NCBI GenBank assembly: GCA_023301465.1
Contig: JALZUQ010000015.1
Location: 1 to 50,967 of the forward strand
Reading direction: 5' to 3'
DNA: 50,967 nucleotides
From: Oligoflexales bacterium
Lineage (GTDB): Bacteria; Bdellovibrionota_B; Oligoflexia; Oligoflexales; JALZUQ01
The notes beneath the pieces were generated by a model. That model saw only the letters and a list, made by a program, of their open reading frames with translations, had not been told where the DNA came from and made no database searches. The translations under genes were made by a program, and so were the position numbers. This document shows positions 9,450 through 18,299 of this stretch, in pieces (position 1 is the first letter of the stretch; each line of letters starts with the position of its first letter).

Positions 9450-9478
9450 GTGGTATGATGATATTGAGAAAGTGTCAA
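9450..9478 (-). promoter_or_regulatory. promoter of tRNA-Gly
   Basis: On the minus strand a consensus TTGACA (9473-9478) is followed after 17 bases by TACCAC (9450-9455). This places the start site a few bases before the mature tRNA 5' end. The -10 is weak but the -35 is perfect. Confidence 0.5.
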
Positions 9479-9568
9479 GTAACTTCATGGAATGATGGAG
9501 AAAAAGTCAGTAATAGCTTTAATAGTATTAACATCAGTGTTTTTCAGGCTTTAGAATATGGAGAGTAG

Positions 9569-10099
9569 ATGGATTTAAGCAAACTAAATAAACAGTTCAT
9601 GAAGGTTTTTGGTCTTTTGATATGTCCTTTTGTTTTGAATCACCCAGTGCATGCCAAAGAGATAAAGCCGAAACCAATGGGTAAGAACCTATACAAGAGA
9701 ATTGAAACAGTCGTATTAAAAGACACTCAAGTAAAACTTAAAGCGAAAATGGACACAGGAGCAGAGACTTCTTCTTTATCGGCTGCCAATATCAGAGTGG
9801 AGAATGAAGATGGAATTGAGCATGTTGTGTTTGATGTACTGCACCCAAATATTCGCTCATCAAAAAATATAAAGCTTCCTGTTTTTAAGTGGGTAAAAAT
9901 AAAAAAAAGAATCGAAGAGGGTTGTGATGGGAAAATCCTACCCTATACACGCCGTCCAGTGGTGAAAATGGATGTGGCTTTACGGGGAAGAGTGAAGGCC
10001 ATCATGGTAAGCCTGGCAGATAGACAGAACATGAACTACCCGTTATTAATAGGAAGGTCTGCAATCGTAAAGTATCGAGGTGTCGTGGATCCGCTGTAA
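9569..10099 (+). CDS. exported retropepsin-like protein (RimB/'ATP-dependent zinc protease' domain)
   Basis: A 176-residue protein with the domain often called 'ATP-dependent zinc protease' (PF05618), now known to have a retropepsin-like aspartic protease fold. The active-site motif KMDTGAETSSL is near residue 63, and the second conserved block NMNYPLLIGRSAI is near the C-terminus. An N-terminal signal (KVFGLLICPFVLNHPVHA, cut before KE) indicates periplasmic location, unlike RimB-type cytosolic relatives that cut polyglutamate tails from ribosomal protein S6. The start at 9569 has GGAG five bases upstream. Its substrate is unknown. Confidence 0.88.
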   Translation: MDLSKLNKQFMKVFGLLICPFVLNHPVHAKEIKPKPMGKNLYKRIETVVLKDTQVKLKAKMDTGAETSSLSAANIRVENEDGIEHVVFDVLHPNIRSSKNIKLPVFKWVKIKKRIEEGCDGKILPYTRRPVVKMDVALRGRVKAIMVSLADRQNMNYPLLIGRSAIVKYRGVVDPL

Positions 10100-10145
10100 A
10101 TCACCGTAGGTATTTTTTGCATCTTATTTTATCTCCTGTTTGAGT

Positions 10146-10151
10146 TATAAT
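10146..10151 (+). promoter_or_regulatory. -10 box upstream of the 10180 lipoprotein gene
   Basis: A perfect TATAAT 28 bases before the ATG; no good -35 at 16-18 bases was found (CTTATT is the nearest). Confidence 0.35.
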
Positions 10152-10179
10152 CAGACTAGATGTTTCAAAAGGATTAAAA

Positions 10180-10785
10180 ATGCTTCGTAAAATTGTATGT
10201 ATAAGTTCTATTTTTTTACTATCAAATTGTGGAGATCTTAAAGTTGAGCCGTTGGGTGTTGATACACGTTCAGCAGATGGCCTAAGTGGGGAGCAGAGCT
10301 TTGATAATATCGTGGGTAAGTTTACAAATGCTAATAGTTCTTCACAAGATCAGAATGGCACTCGATTAACTGGTGATAATTTTTACAACCCAAAAGTAAA
10401 CTACTTTATTGATAATGTGAAGATTGAGCAATTTTACCATATAGACTCGAACAATAAGAGTTTTAGCTTGATCACAAAATGCCGTTTTAACAATGAAGAA
10501 TTTGCATATATAAGTATTGCAACTTCTCCATTTACTTACTCTCAAGTGTCAGAACACGTTTTATTGATTGATGTTAAGTCTAGTAAGACATCTGAAGTAA
10601 AAATGAACTTAATAAATGAGCATAAATCAAAAAATGAAGTTTGTACTTCAAAATTTCAAAGGGCAAAATTTTTACTAAGAAATGAAACAGATTGTTTTGT
10701 GATTGAGTCAGCAGAAGGACTATTTGCTGCAAAGGTTTTTCCTGTTCAAAGGCGTTATATCTTTGATGATCAAATTGGCGGTTAA
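10180..10785 (+). CDS. hypothetical lipoprotein
   Basis: A 201-residue protein with a lipoprotein signal, MLRKIVCISSIFLLSNC, where LSNC is the lipobox; the mature protein begins at Cys17 and is followed by Gly-Asp. AAGGA lies upstream of the ATG. The mature domain is mostly predicted beta-strand with three further cysteines. I do not recognise the family. The stop codon overlaps the stop of the convergent protease gene through a shared TTAA. Confidence 0.75.
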   Translation: MLRKIVCISSIFLLSNCGDLKVEPLGVDTRSADGLSGEQSFDNIVGKFTNANSSSQDQNGTRLTGDNFYNPKVNYFIDNVKIEQFYHIDSNNKSFSLITKCRFNNEEFAYISIATSPFTYSQVSEHVLLIDVKSSKTSEVKMNLINEHKSKNEVCTSKFQRAKFLLRNETDCFVIESAEGLFAAKVFPVQRRYIFDDQIGG

Positions 10786-11624
10786 TGGGATTTTGATTTT
10801 ACTTTTGGTATCCAGCCCATTTCAAAGGCTGATGGAAAACCAAACCTAAGCTCTTCTGCCAAAACAGGTTCGATTTCAAGAAAACGGTTGATAGGCCTCG
10901 TTCCTGACATGATCTCAGTATAAATCTGTGGTCGGTCAGCACCAAACTCAGGGTTAACATAACCTGAAGGATAGTGAGACTTTCTAATCCCCATATACTT
11001 ATCCCTGGCTCCTAACATGTGACCCATTTCGTGTAGGGTCTTTGTGAGGTTCCATGCATAGTTGTTTTTGTCTGATACTTGCCACTCTATAAGACCAACT
11101 CTGCTTTTTTGGCTCCCAATAGATGTTTCAGAGTAGTCTCGATGGTGTTTTTTGATGACATTTACAAATAATCTCATGTCATATGCAAAGTAGTTCATAC
11201 CATGATTTTGAAAGCTTAAGATAAAATCATAGATTAATGCAAACCCATCAATAACTCCTCTTGGGTTTTGAATTGACTTAATTGAATTGTCTGATGGTCT
11301 CGCAATATTAAAATTAAAAGTTGTTCTTTGTCTTGAATAACGAAAGTACTCAGCTTCGATTGTACGTTTTGCGTCAAATAAAAGGCATCCAGGTTTATTG
11401 CAAGAAATTTTAGAGATTTCTGAATCTAACTTTCTACCATCTTGAATATCAGAGTACAAAGCAACTCCAATATTAATTTCGGTTTGTGCAAGGTGTAATC
11501 CCGGGTGGTAAGTTTGATAAATTGCCAACATACAAACAAACGCTAATACAATTAAAAGTATAAACCTAATAAATAGTTTTATAAAAAGTAAGGGAGATCT
11601 TTTTGTCAAAATTCTTGCTCCCAT
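10782..11624 (-). CDS. membrane-anchored metzincin-like zinc metalloprotease
   Basis: A 280-residue protein with one N-terminal membrane segment (residues ~13-35) and a periplasmic catalytic domain. The zinc motif HEMGHMLGARD (H198, E199, H202, G205, D208) fits the metzincin pattern HExxHxxGxxH/D, and an IMSG Met-turn follows at ~238-241, about 30 residues later, as expected. C75 and C80 may form a disulphide. AGGGA lies about five bases before the ATG. It is the third gene of the kinase operon, overlapping the PEGA gene by 19 bases, so a membrane-tethered protease is translationally tied to a kinase and its PEGA partner. The substrate is unknown. An Asp as third zinc ligand, as in snapalysin-like enzymes, is plausible. 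Confidence 0.85.
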   Translation of the reverse strand: MGARILTKRSPLLFIKLFIRFILLIVLAFVCMLAIYQTYHPGLHLAQTEINIGVALYSDIQDGRKLDSEISKISCNKPGCLLFDAKRTIEAEYFRYSRQRTTFNFNIARPSDNSIKSIQNPRGVIDGFALIYDFILSFQNHGMNYFAYDMRLFVNVIKKHHRDYSETSIGSQKSRVGLIEWQVSDKNNYAWNLTKTLHEMGHMLGARDKYMGIRKSHYPSGYVNPEFGADRPQIYTEIMSGTRPINRFLEIEPVLAEELRFGFPSAFEMGWIPKVKSKSH

Positions 11625-13225
11625 GCTATCCCTAATATATTTGGATATTGAATATCATATGGAAGGACAGCTCTAAACTGTGAATAAACCTCAGAGTCTT
11701 GTTTCCAATCCCAATCTTGTTTGACTAGAGCTGGGTCTAAGGTTTCTTCGATGACACTATAGCGTCTTCTTTTTTTACGTTTTTTCTTAGGTGAGGGAGA
11801 ATTGATAAATGCTTCTGTAACACCTAGTACATAACCGCCGCCAGCTACAGCAAAGCCAATAATTTGGAGATTGTTGAAATAATCAAACCTCGCATCGAAG
11901 TTTTGTATGAAATTATTTTCCGCTTCAGTAATTACATTTCCATTTTCTGAAGCTTTTCTTGAAATTATTTCAATTTGACCACCAAAAGCATCAATATCAG
12001 CATTTTGTTGTAAAAACCCATAAACACCAGTAGCGATTCCGCCAGCTTGTATCAATCCAAATAAAGTTCCAAAAAGATAATTGCAACGAGCAAACTGTCC
12101 ACCCCCAAAAGGCATGACTTTCCAATACCACTCGTGACCATTGCACTCGCTTTTTTTCTTTTTACGGCGTTTCTTCTTTTTAGGTGTAAAAGGATCATTG
12201 AAGTCATTATCATAGGTGTTGTTATTCGAGTCGTTTCCATAATCAGCTACTGGAGGAGGTGCTGGTGCTGGTTGATAGACAGGAGCTGGCTGATATACTG
12301 GGGCTGGTTGATAAACAGGAGGTGCTGGATATACTTGCGGTTGTTGGTACGGTGGTTGTTGGTACGGTGTTTGTTGTGACTGTGGGTATGTCGGTTGCTG
12401 TGGGGCTCCAAAACCTCCAGTGCTTTTATCTTGTTCAAATTCTGCTGCTAAGTCTCTTTGCGGTTGATTCTTCTCATAGTCAGGTTCTTTTGAGTCAAAT
12501 AAGTCATCATCTGCTGGTTGAGGTAGGAAATCTTCACTAGCATTTGACGAAGTTTTACGCTTTGACTTCCGTTTTTTTGAAACGATTGGTTTTCTTTTTA
12601 CCACTTTACGTTTTTTTACACGGCGTTTTAGTTTGATAATTAATGTGTTTTTAGCATTTTTTTTGATTCTCGTGGCAATTTTTCTTTTGACATAACCAGG
12701 ACGGTAAATTGTTAAGACCTGTTTTCCAGGGTCAATATCTATTTCTTCATTAACGTTGCCAGCTAATAAGCCATCTATATCAACTTCAGCATCTTTCACA
12801 TTAGATTTTATCAGGATCGTAGTACGCTTGCTTTTTCCTGCAAGAGGAGCAGCTTTTTTTGAAGCACGTTTTTTAGATAAAAAATCATTTTTTATATTGT
12901 TAAAAAACTTAATGACATCAGGGTCCAAGACTTCATCTTCATTGATATTTATTTTGTTGTTTGCTGCTATTGCTAATTTAAAGTGTGTTTTCGCGTTGTT
13001 TTTTTGTCCAAGTGAGTAATCGCAAACACCCCAAAACTTGTAAATTTTTGATTTACTATTGCTTGAAGATTTTTTTAAAGAGGTACGTGCTTTTTTTTGA
13101 CATTTTTTGAATGAGCCTTGTTGATATAGGCTTTCTACAGCAGAAGAGCTAGCAAAAGCACTATTGTTATACAATGCAATATATATGAAAGCTATTAGGG
13201 CTGTTTTTATGCAGTGTGTTTTCAT
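11606..13225 (-). CDS. PEGA-domain protein with Pro/Gln repeat linker
   Basis: A 539-residue envelope protein. A signal peptide (cut after NNSAFA) is followed by a TPR-like segment (~25-105). A PEGA domain (~130-200; VDIDGLLAG … IDIDPGKQVLTIYRPGY) comes next, then a strongly basic KRK-rich stretch, an acidic part, and a Pro/Gln/Tyr linker with three VYQPAP units. The C-terminal third is probably membrane-inserted (GTLFGLIQAGGIATGVYGF and NLQIIGFAVAGGGYVLGV) and ends in AWEQEF. PEGA domains occur in bacterial surface proteins and kinase outputs. Its start overlaps the stop of the upstream kinase gene as ATGA, so the two are co-translated. It is probably a receptor or output of that kinase; the exact function is unknown. 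Confidence 0.85.
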   Translation of the reverse strand: MKTHCIKTALIAFIYIALYNNSAFASSSAVESLYQQGSFKKCQKKARTSLKKSSSNSKSKIYKFWGVCDYSLGQKNNAKTHFKLAIAANNKININEDEVLDPDVIKFFNNIKNDFLSKKRASKKAAPLAGKSKRTTILIKSNVKDAEVDIDGLLAGNVNEEIDIDPGKQVLTIYRPGYVKRKIATRIKKNAKNTLIIKLKRRVKKRKVVKRKPIVSKKRKSKRKTSSNASEDFLPQPADDDLFDSKEPDYEKNQPQRDLAAEFEQDKSTGGFGAPQQPTYPQSQQTPYQQPPYQQPQVYPAPPVYQPAPVYQPAPVYQPAPAPPPVADYGNDSNNNTYDNDFNDPFTPKKKKRRKKKKSECNGHEWYWKVMPFGGGQFARCNYLFGTLFGLIQAGGIATGVYGFLQQNADIDAFGGQIEIISRKASENGNVITEAENNFIQNFDARFDYFNNLQIIGFAVAGGGYVLGVTEAFINSPSPKKKRKKRRRYSVIEETLDPALVKQDWDWKQDSEVYSQFRAVLPYDIQYPNILGIAWEQEF

Positions 13226-15462
13226 TGGAACTCCCCATGAAAACTAACAGATTTCGATTTTCCTGTGAGAGAAATTCGGCGAGTGATGACTTGTTGTTTC
13301 CATACAACAACTACTTCATACTTCCCACGCTCTAGTTCATACTCAACTTTATTTCTGCTTTGAATCTCATTTAGGAGTTCTTTTGTTTTTAAGTTTAGTA
13401 TCTTAATTTCAAAGTTTTTTTGATTAGAAGATATTTTTAATGTGTAGTTTCTATTCTGAGAGGAGCCGGATTTTTTTAGTATCAGTGGCCCTATTGCTAA
13501 GTTTCTTTTACTGTTAAAATCATTGGAGGTAATGGTTTGAGAAATGGTGCGATACTGTTCTCTTCGAAGTTCAATAGAAACAGGAAAATCATTGATTTTT
13601 ATTTTCTTTGAAGAGTAAATGCTATCTATCGTTGTACCTTTATATTCCCCATTTATGTGTATTTTTGCAGCAGGCTTTGATTTTAAAGTCAGGTAATGAT
13701 CAATGTTCTTGGAGGACGTTGATTCTGCTACTTCTATTGTTTCTTTTTCCATGTTGCTTGGAATTACTACGGGTTTTTTGTTCTCTTCAGTTTTTTTCTG
13801 CTGTTTCTTGGTTGGTTTCTGAGTGTTTTTTTCATTAGGCTTTTTATTGATGTTGATTCTTATGTTTTTTTTCGTTGTTTTTGGTATTGCAATATTTATT
13901 CTGGTGGTGTGAAAGTTCTTTTTGATTTTTGGTTTCTTGTTGTTTTTTACTTGTTGGTATCTTTTGGTTTTTCTCTCTACTGCTTTTTTGTTTTCTTTGT
14001 TTTCTTTGCTTTCGTGTTTTTTTCTTTTAGCTCTTTTGGTGGTTTTTTTAGTTTTAGTGATTTGAGCAGATTTTGTGTTTTTAGAGAATCTCGGGGTGCC
14101 GTTTCTTTTCTTCCATTCTTTGTATCCGAAGATCGTTCCTAATGCGATAACGCAAATAATCAACATATTCATGACTAATTGCGAGTAAGTTCTCGTTTGT
14201 TTGACAACAACACGCCGTGGAGATCTTGGTTGGCCCTTCAAGGCAGGATGTTTGTTTACAGTGTTGTTTTTTTGAATAAATACAACTGTTTTCTTAGCTC
14301 TTGGTGGGTTCGTTTTTCTTTTTATTTGGTTTTGAGCAATGACAGGTATTGGAATAGTTTTTGGATTTTGTGGGATGTATTGTGGTTTTTGTGCAACGGC
14401 AGTTTTTCTTATTGGGTTTTTTTGTTTTTTTTCTTGAGCGTAATTTACTGGTTTTTTAATCTGTGGTTTTTTAGTAATGGTAGAAATCATGTTCGATTTC
14501 TTAAGCAGAATGTTTCTTTGTTGATTCGATACGATGTTTTTTTCCATTTGTCTTAACTTGGATTCGTATGAAATTCTGTCTTTAAAATACCTTTCAAGTT
14601 CAACATGACTTTCAACAAAACCCTTTGCAGTTAATATATGGTCTAAATGCTTTGAAATGCTTTCAATCGAATCTGGTCGATCAAGTTTGTCTTTGGACAT
14701 CATTTCCATAATGAGCTTATTAATTTCAATTGGCATGTTTGTATTTATGAGGTTTGGAGCAATAAACTTTCCAGCAGCAATTTTTATAATGAGGTCATGA
14801 GTGGAGTTTCCTATAAAAGGTAACCTTCCTGTTGCAATCTCATAAAATAAGATTCCAAGGCTGTATATATCTGATCTTGTGTCAACATCACGTCCACGAA
14901 CTTGTTCGGGAGACATATAGCTAGGTGAGCCCATGAAGGTCCCTGTTTGTGTTGCAGAGTTGCTATCAACCCCTTTTGCAATGCCGAAGTCCATGAGTTT
15001 TATTTCACCTTTTGATGTAACCATTACGTTTTCAGGTTTTACATCACGGTGAACAATATTTTTTTGATGAGCTAACTGTAGTGCCTTACAAACTTCACGA
15101 ACGATATTACCGCTAACATAATAGTTGAGTTTTCCATTCGTAAAATTTTCAACAAATTCACTTAAATTATGCCCTTTGATAATTTCAGTGACAATCCACA
15201 TTTTTTTAGAGCTTTGCCCTGAAAAATCATAAATTTTTAATATATTAGAATGTTCTAATGAAGAAATAGCTTGTGCTTCATGATAGAAGCGTCTTCTTAA
15301 ATCTTTGTTTTTTTCCATGTGGGGGTGCAATACTTTAACAGCAACTTTTCTGCCAAGTTTTTCGTCAAGAGCAAGGTATACGGTTGCCATACCACCTTCA
15401 CCAATTTTTCTTTTTAGGCGGTAGCGTTCACCAAGCAATAAGTTTTTTTTGTCAAAAGCCAT
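13222..15462 (-). CDS. Hanks-type Ser/Thr protein kinase with extracytoplasmic PEGA domain
   Basis: A 746-residue transmembrane kinase. The catalytic domain (~13-275) is complete: glycine loop GEGGMATVYLA (21-31), K43, E62, HRDVKPEN (138-145), DFG (158-160) and SPE (184-186), so it should be active. A basic juxtamembrane region leads to one membrane helix (~429-447). A long Lys/Thr/Asn-rich linker follows, then a C-terminal PEGA domain (AKIHINGEYKG …) in place of the PASTA sensor of PknB. It heads an operon with a PEGA protein (ATGA overlap) and a metalloprotease. The likely opposing phosphatase is the PP2C gene 6 kb away. The 5' sequence TAGAG-4-ATG is a modest ribosome site. Confidence 0.96.
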   Translation of the reverse strand: MAFDKKNLLLGERYRLKRKIGEGGMATVYLALDEKLGRKVAVKVLHPHMEKNKDLRRRFYHEAQAISSLEHSNILKIYDFSGQSSKKMWIVTEIIKGHNLSEFVENFTNGKLNYYVSGNIVREVCKALQLAHQKNIVHRDVKPENVMVTSKGEIKLMDFGIAKGVDSNSATQTGTFMGSPSYMSPEQVRGRDVDTRSDIYSLGILFYEIATGRLPFIGNSTHDLIIKIAAGKFIAPNLINTNMPIEINKLIMEMMSKDKLDRPDSIESISKHLDHILTAKGFVESHVELERYFKDRISYESKLRQMEKNIVSNQQRNILLKKSNMISTITKKPQIKKPVNYAQEKKQKNPIRKTAVAQKPQYIPQNPKTIPIPVIAQNQIKRKTNPPRAKKTVVFIQKNNTVNKHPALKGQPRSPRRVVVKQTRTYSQLVMNMLIICVIALGTIFGYKEWKKRNGTPRFSKNTKSAQITKTKKTTKRAKRKKHESKENKENKKAVERKTKRYQQVKNNKKPKIKKNFHTTRINIAIPKTTKKNIRININKKPNEKNTQKPTKKQQKKTEENKKPVVIPSNMEKETIEVAESTSSKNIDHYLTLKSKPAAKIHINGEYKGTTIDSIYSSKKIKINDFPVSIELRREQYRTISQTITSNDFNSKRNLAIGPLILKKSGSSQNRNYTLKISSNQKNFEIKILNLKTKELLNEIQSRNKVEYELERGKYEVVVVWKQQVITRRISLTGKSKSVSFHGEFQ

Positions 15463-15763
15463 AAAACTCTAAATAATATAAACCCTTATTGTTATCGGTA
15501 GCTTGAAAGGGTCTATGAAGGAAAAACGTCAAGATAAGAGAGTGAAACGGATAAAAGATGTAAGCGTCTAAATTTATTGGATAATATTCAGGGTTTTTTG
15601 AAGGGTTTGAGTTCATATAGCTGAATGAAAGTTCCTTAATTTGATTTTGAAGTCAGAAAGAAGCTTAATTTCGATCTATTTACGTGATGACCTCAATAAT
15701 TATTATTGAAAAACCGTTAAGATCTATATGGGTTATTTTGGTTTTTATGTGGAGAAGTTGTAC
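15463..15763. other. divergent intergenic region, kinase / msrAB
   Basis: About 300 bases between two divergent genes. It must contain both promoters, but no clear consensus pair was found for either; a TATATT box lies just before the kinase start on the minus strand. An 18-codon frame at 15515 is noted but not called. No RNA gene recognised. Confidence 0.3.
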
Positions 15764-16864
15764 ATGAAGAATTTAAAGTTAGTGTTTATAATGTCGTTCA
15801 TGAGTTTTTATTCTCAAGGATTGTTAGGTCTAGAAAAGCAAGCTGTATTTGCCGGAGGTTGTTTTTGGTGTATGGAAAAACCTTTTGAAAAAGTTAAGGG
15901 TGTGAAAGCGGTTTTGTCTGGTTATAGTGGAGGAACATTAGTAAATCCGACTTATAAGGCAGTGGCAGCTGGTGCGACGGATCATATAGAGTCTGTAAGA
16001 GTTATTTATGATTCGACTAAGGTTACTTATAAAAAACTTTTAGAGGTTTATTTTAGACAAGTCAACCCAACAGACAATGGTGGTCAATTTGTTGATAGAG
16101 GCCCACAGTATCGACCTGCTATCTTTTATCGAAATAAAAAAGAACATGAACTAGTAATTCAGGCGATAAAGATTCTGACAGACCATAGGGTTTATGCCAA
16201 GCCTATTAACTTAGAGGTTTTAGCATACAAGAATTTTTATGATGCTGAAAGCTACCATCAAGACTTTTACAAAGTCAATCCTGTTCGTTATTATTCGTAC
16301 CGCAGAGGCTCAGGACGTGATGATTACATAAAGTCAGTCTGGAAAAACAAAAAAGACTTTAAAATTTTTAGCTTAGGTTCTCCAAGTTCTGATAAATTAA
16401 TGAAGCAATATTTTAAACCTTCAAAAAGTGAGATCAAAAAAAGATTGTCACCAACACAATATAAAGTAACACAAGAAGAAGGTACGGAAAGACCTTTCAA
16501 AAACGAGTATTGGAATAATAAAAAAGGAGGTATATATGTTGATGTCGTAAGTGGCGAACCACTTTTTAGTAGTAAAGATAAGTTTAAATCAGGAACTGGT
16601 TGGCCATCATTTACTAAGCCACTTGTTAGTAAGCATGTTACAGAGCATAAAGACATCTCATTGTTTTCTGTTCGTACGGAAGTCCGTTCAAGATTTGCTG
16701 ACTCCCACCTTGGTCATGTATTTGATGATGGTCCAAAACCTACGAGAAAACGATATTGTATTAACTCAGCATCCTTGAAGTTTGTGCCTGTAAGTGACTT
16801 ATTGAAAATGGGTTATGGAGAGTTTTTGCCAATGTTTAAAACTCATGGGGCATCAACTCCTTAA
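15764..16864 (+). CDS. msrAB: exported peptide methionine sulfoxide reductase MsrA-MsrB fusion
   Basis: A 366-residue fusion that repairs both stereoisomers of oxidised methionine in proteins. An N-terminal signal peptide directs it out of the cytoplasm. MsrA comes first, with catalytic Cys in [12 protein letters not shown] (C33). MsrB follows, from [13 protein letters not shown] to [11 protein letters not shown] with its catalytic Cys; [10 protein letters not shown] and [11 protein letters not shown] are intact. The zinc-binding CxxC pairs of many MsrBs are absent. I prefer the ATG at 15764, with GGAG nine bases upstream and a canonical signal right after it, over an upstream in-frame ATG at 15728. 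It would protect periplasmic proteins. Its 3' end overlaps the convergent nucleotidase gene by 29 bases. Confidence 0.95.
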   Translation: MKNLKLVFIMSFMSFYSQGLLGLEKQAVFAGGCFWCMEKPFEKVKGVKAVLSGYSGGTLVNPTYKAVAAGATDHIESVRVIYDSTKVTYKKLLEVYFRQVNPTDNGGQFVDRGPQYRPAIFYRNKKEHELVIQAIKILTDHRVYAKPINLEVLAYKNFYDAESYHQDFYKVNPVRYYSYRRGSGRDDYIKSVWKNKKDFKIFSLGSPSSDKLMKQYFKPSKSEIKKRLSPTQYKVTQEEGTERPFKNEYWNNKKGGIYVDVVSGEPLFSSKDKFKSGTGWPSFTKPLVSKHVTEHKDISLFSVRTEVRSRFADSHLGHVFDDGPKPTRKRYCINSASLKFVPVSDLLKMGYGEFLPMFKTHGASTP

Positions 16865-18299
16865 CGGCTAAGAACTTCTTAGTTTGATTGTAAAATCTTA
16901 GGTTTGCAACCTTGTTCATGTATATGCATGAGTAGTTCGAAACTTGGTCTGCAAATCTACTTCGTTCTAAACCTGCATACATTGTCTCACCCCATAGTGG
17001 GTGAATTGCAAACTCACGCTTCTTGACTTTTTCTTTGATGGTTTTTTGTAGGTTGTATACGATGTCGAATAACTCATTCGCAAGTTCAGACTGTTTTTCG
17101 TATTCGGTTTTTAGTTTGTCGTGTTTCTTTTTGTCGTCTTGTCTTAATGCTTTATGCATTTGATTTTCTATAAAATTTGTTTTTGATTTTAGCTTTTGGT
17201 AGGTTTCCTCTTTTTCTTCTTTTTTATCTAAAAGTTCATTGATTTCTCTTTTTAGTTCAGCTTGGTCGGCTATTTTTTCTAGCTCGTCTTCAAGTTCATC
17301 AACAATAAGGCCGGTTCGCCAACCATGTAAATCCTTAGATGATTTTATGTCGCCGTAAATGTGATCGCCAATATAAAGGATTTCATCTCCCCGTAATGAG
17401 GCTAATTTTTCAAAAGCGTTTGCGTTCCCGCCATGGTATACAGCTTCTGGGTTTAAAGCTCCTTTATGTATTTTTAAGAGCCCAGTGTCCGTCATTACTT
17501 CAAAAAAAGGTTGAGAACCTGTAAAGAATCCCGGCTTACCAGAACCAACAATGACATATTGAAAGTAATCTCTCCAATTAGATAAAGCTTCATTTTCATC
17601 ATTCAAAATATAGCTCATGACGGCATTTGTGTATTCCCAATGAGAGTTAGTCATTAAGAAAATTACTTTACCTGCATGTAGTTGTCTTTGGAGTGTGGTG
17701 GCGAGGTGTTTGTCTCTGATAATGTATTTATCTATATTGGCAAGGACCTTGTCTTTGATGCTGTTGTCTTTATGGGAAAGATCAATGTTTCTTTTTATGT
17801 CGTTGTAGATGGTTCCAAAGTCTTTAGATATGGATGCTGGTTTTTTTGACATGTATTCTATGATTTCGATAAAAAGCTGCACCTCGCTTAAAGCAAAAAA
17901 CGTGTCCACTGAGATAAACTCATTTGCTTTGAAGTTTTGGTTGTTGTAAAATTTGCTTCTTTCTTCTTTTGTTAAGCGTCTTTTACCATGATATCCAAGT
18001 TTTACATATTTGTGACAATCTACCTTGATGAGGTTTCCTCGGTCCTTATCTACAAGTAAGCCTCTTTGAACATAAGAAGGATCGAATTTTATCTCGAGTA
18101 ATTCCTCAGGGTATCCTTCAGCAATAAGTTTCTTAAGTGTTTCATCGAATGCAAGTTTTTCAAATGTTTCGCGGTTGTATATTGCGAGAGTGTGGTCCAT
18201 GTCATAGCCAATGGCTTGAACTTTTGCGAAATCAAGAGTTCTGTTGACATATACACGTTGTGTTTTACCTAGTTTTGTTTGCGAGTTATTTTTGTTCAA
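16836..18299 (-). CDS. HAD-family 5'-nucleotidase (cN-II / IMP-GMP type)
   Basis: A 487-residue haloacid-dehalogenase-fold phosphatase of the purine 5'-nucleotidase group (PF05761). Motif I is [10 protein letters not shown] with nucleophile D33 and D35, motif II is FLMTNSHW, and motif IV is [11 protein letters not shown] helical Lys/Glu-rich insertion (~340-420) may be coiled coil. Eukaryotic relatives dephosphorylate IMP and GMP; bacterial members are little studied. The start appears to be TTG, with GGGA nine bases upstream inside the PilZ gene, overlapping that gene by 14 bases. Translational coupling to a predicted c-di-GMP binder suggests the reaction may be tied to nucleotide signalling, but this is inference. 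Confidence 0.92.
   Translation of the reverse strand: MNKNNSQTKLGKTQRVYVNRTLDFAKVQAIGYDMDHTLAIYNRETFEKLAFDETLKKLIAEGYPEELLEIKFDPSYVQRGLLVDKDRGNLIKVDCHKYVKLGYHGKRRLTKEERSKFYNNQNFKANEFISVDTFFALSEVQLFIEIIEYMSKKPASISKDFGTIYNDIKRNIDLSHKDNSIKDKVLANIDKYIIRDKHLATTLQRQLHAGKVIFLMTNSHWEYTNAVMSYILNDENEALSNWRDYFQYVIVGSGKPGFFTGSQPFFEVMTDTGLLKIHKGALNPEAVYHGGNANAFEKLASLRGDEILYIGDHIYGDIKSSKDLHGWRTGLIVDELEDELEKIADQAELKREINELLDKKEEKEETYQKLKSKTNFIENQMHKALRQDDKKKHDKLKTEYEKQSELANELFDIVYNLQKTIKEKVKKREFAIHPLWGETMYAGLERSRFADQVSNYSCIYMNKVANLRFYNQTKKFLAVKELMPHEF

Noticed and set aside
9191-9478. 95-codon minus-strand frame containing AGVAQLARATRCHRVGREFESLYP
   Set aside because: It is the translated antisense-frame shadow of tRNA-Gly, a well-known false protein; the cloverleaf explains the sequence.
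12240-12330. Possible tandem-repeat array or CRISPR
   Set aside because: It is the coding repeat for VYQPAP units, about 18 bases each, inside the PEGA gene, without spacers. No CRISPR array was seen anywhere in the window.
12134-12540. Plus-strand frames rich in Trp, Leu and Val opposite the PEGA gene
   Set aside because: They mirror the low-complexity Pro/Gln/Lys codons of the real gene on the other strand.
13608-14556. Phe-rich plus-strand frames opposite the kinase gene
   Set aside because: They are the complement of Lys/Asn-rich codons in the kinase linker and have no ribosome sites.
15515-15571. 18-codon basic peptide frame in the kinase/msrAB gap
   Set aside because: AAGGG is only three bases before the ATG and nothing else supports translation; chance is likely.
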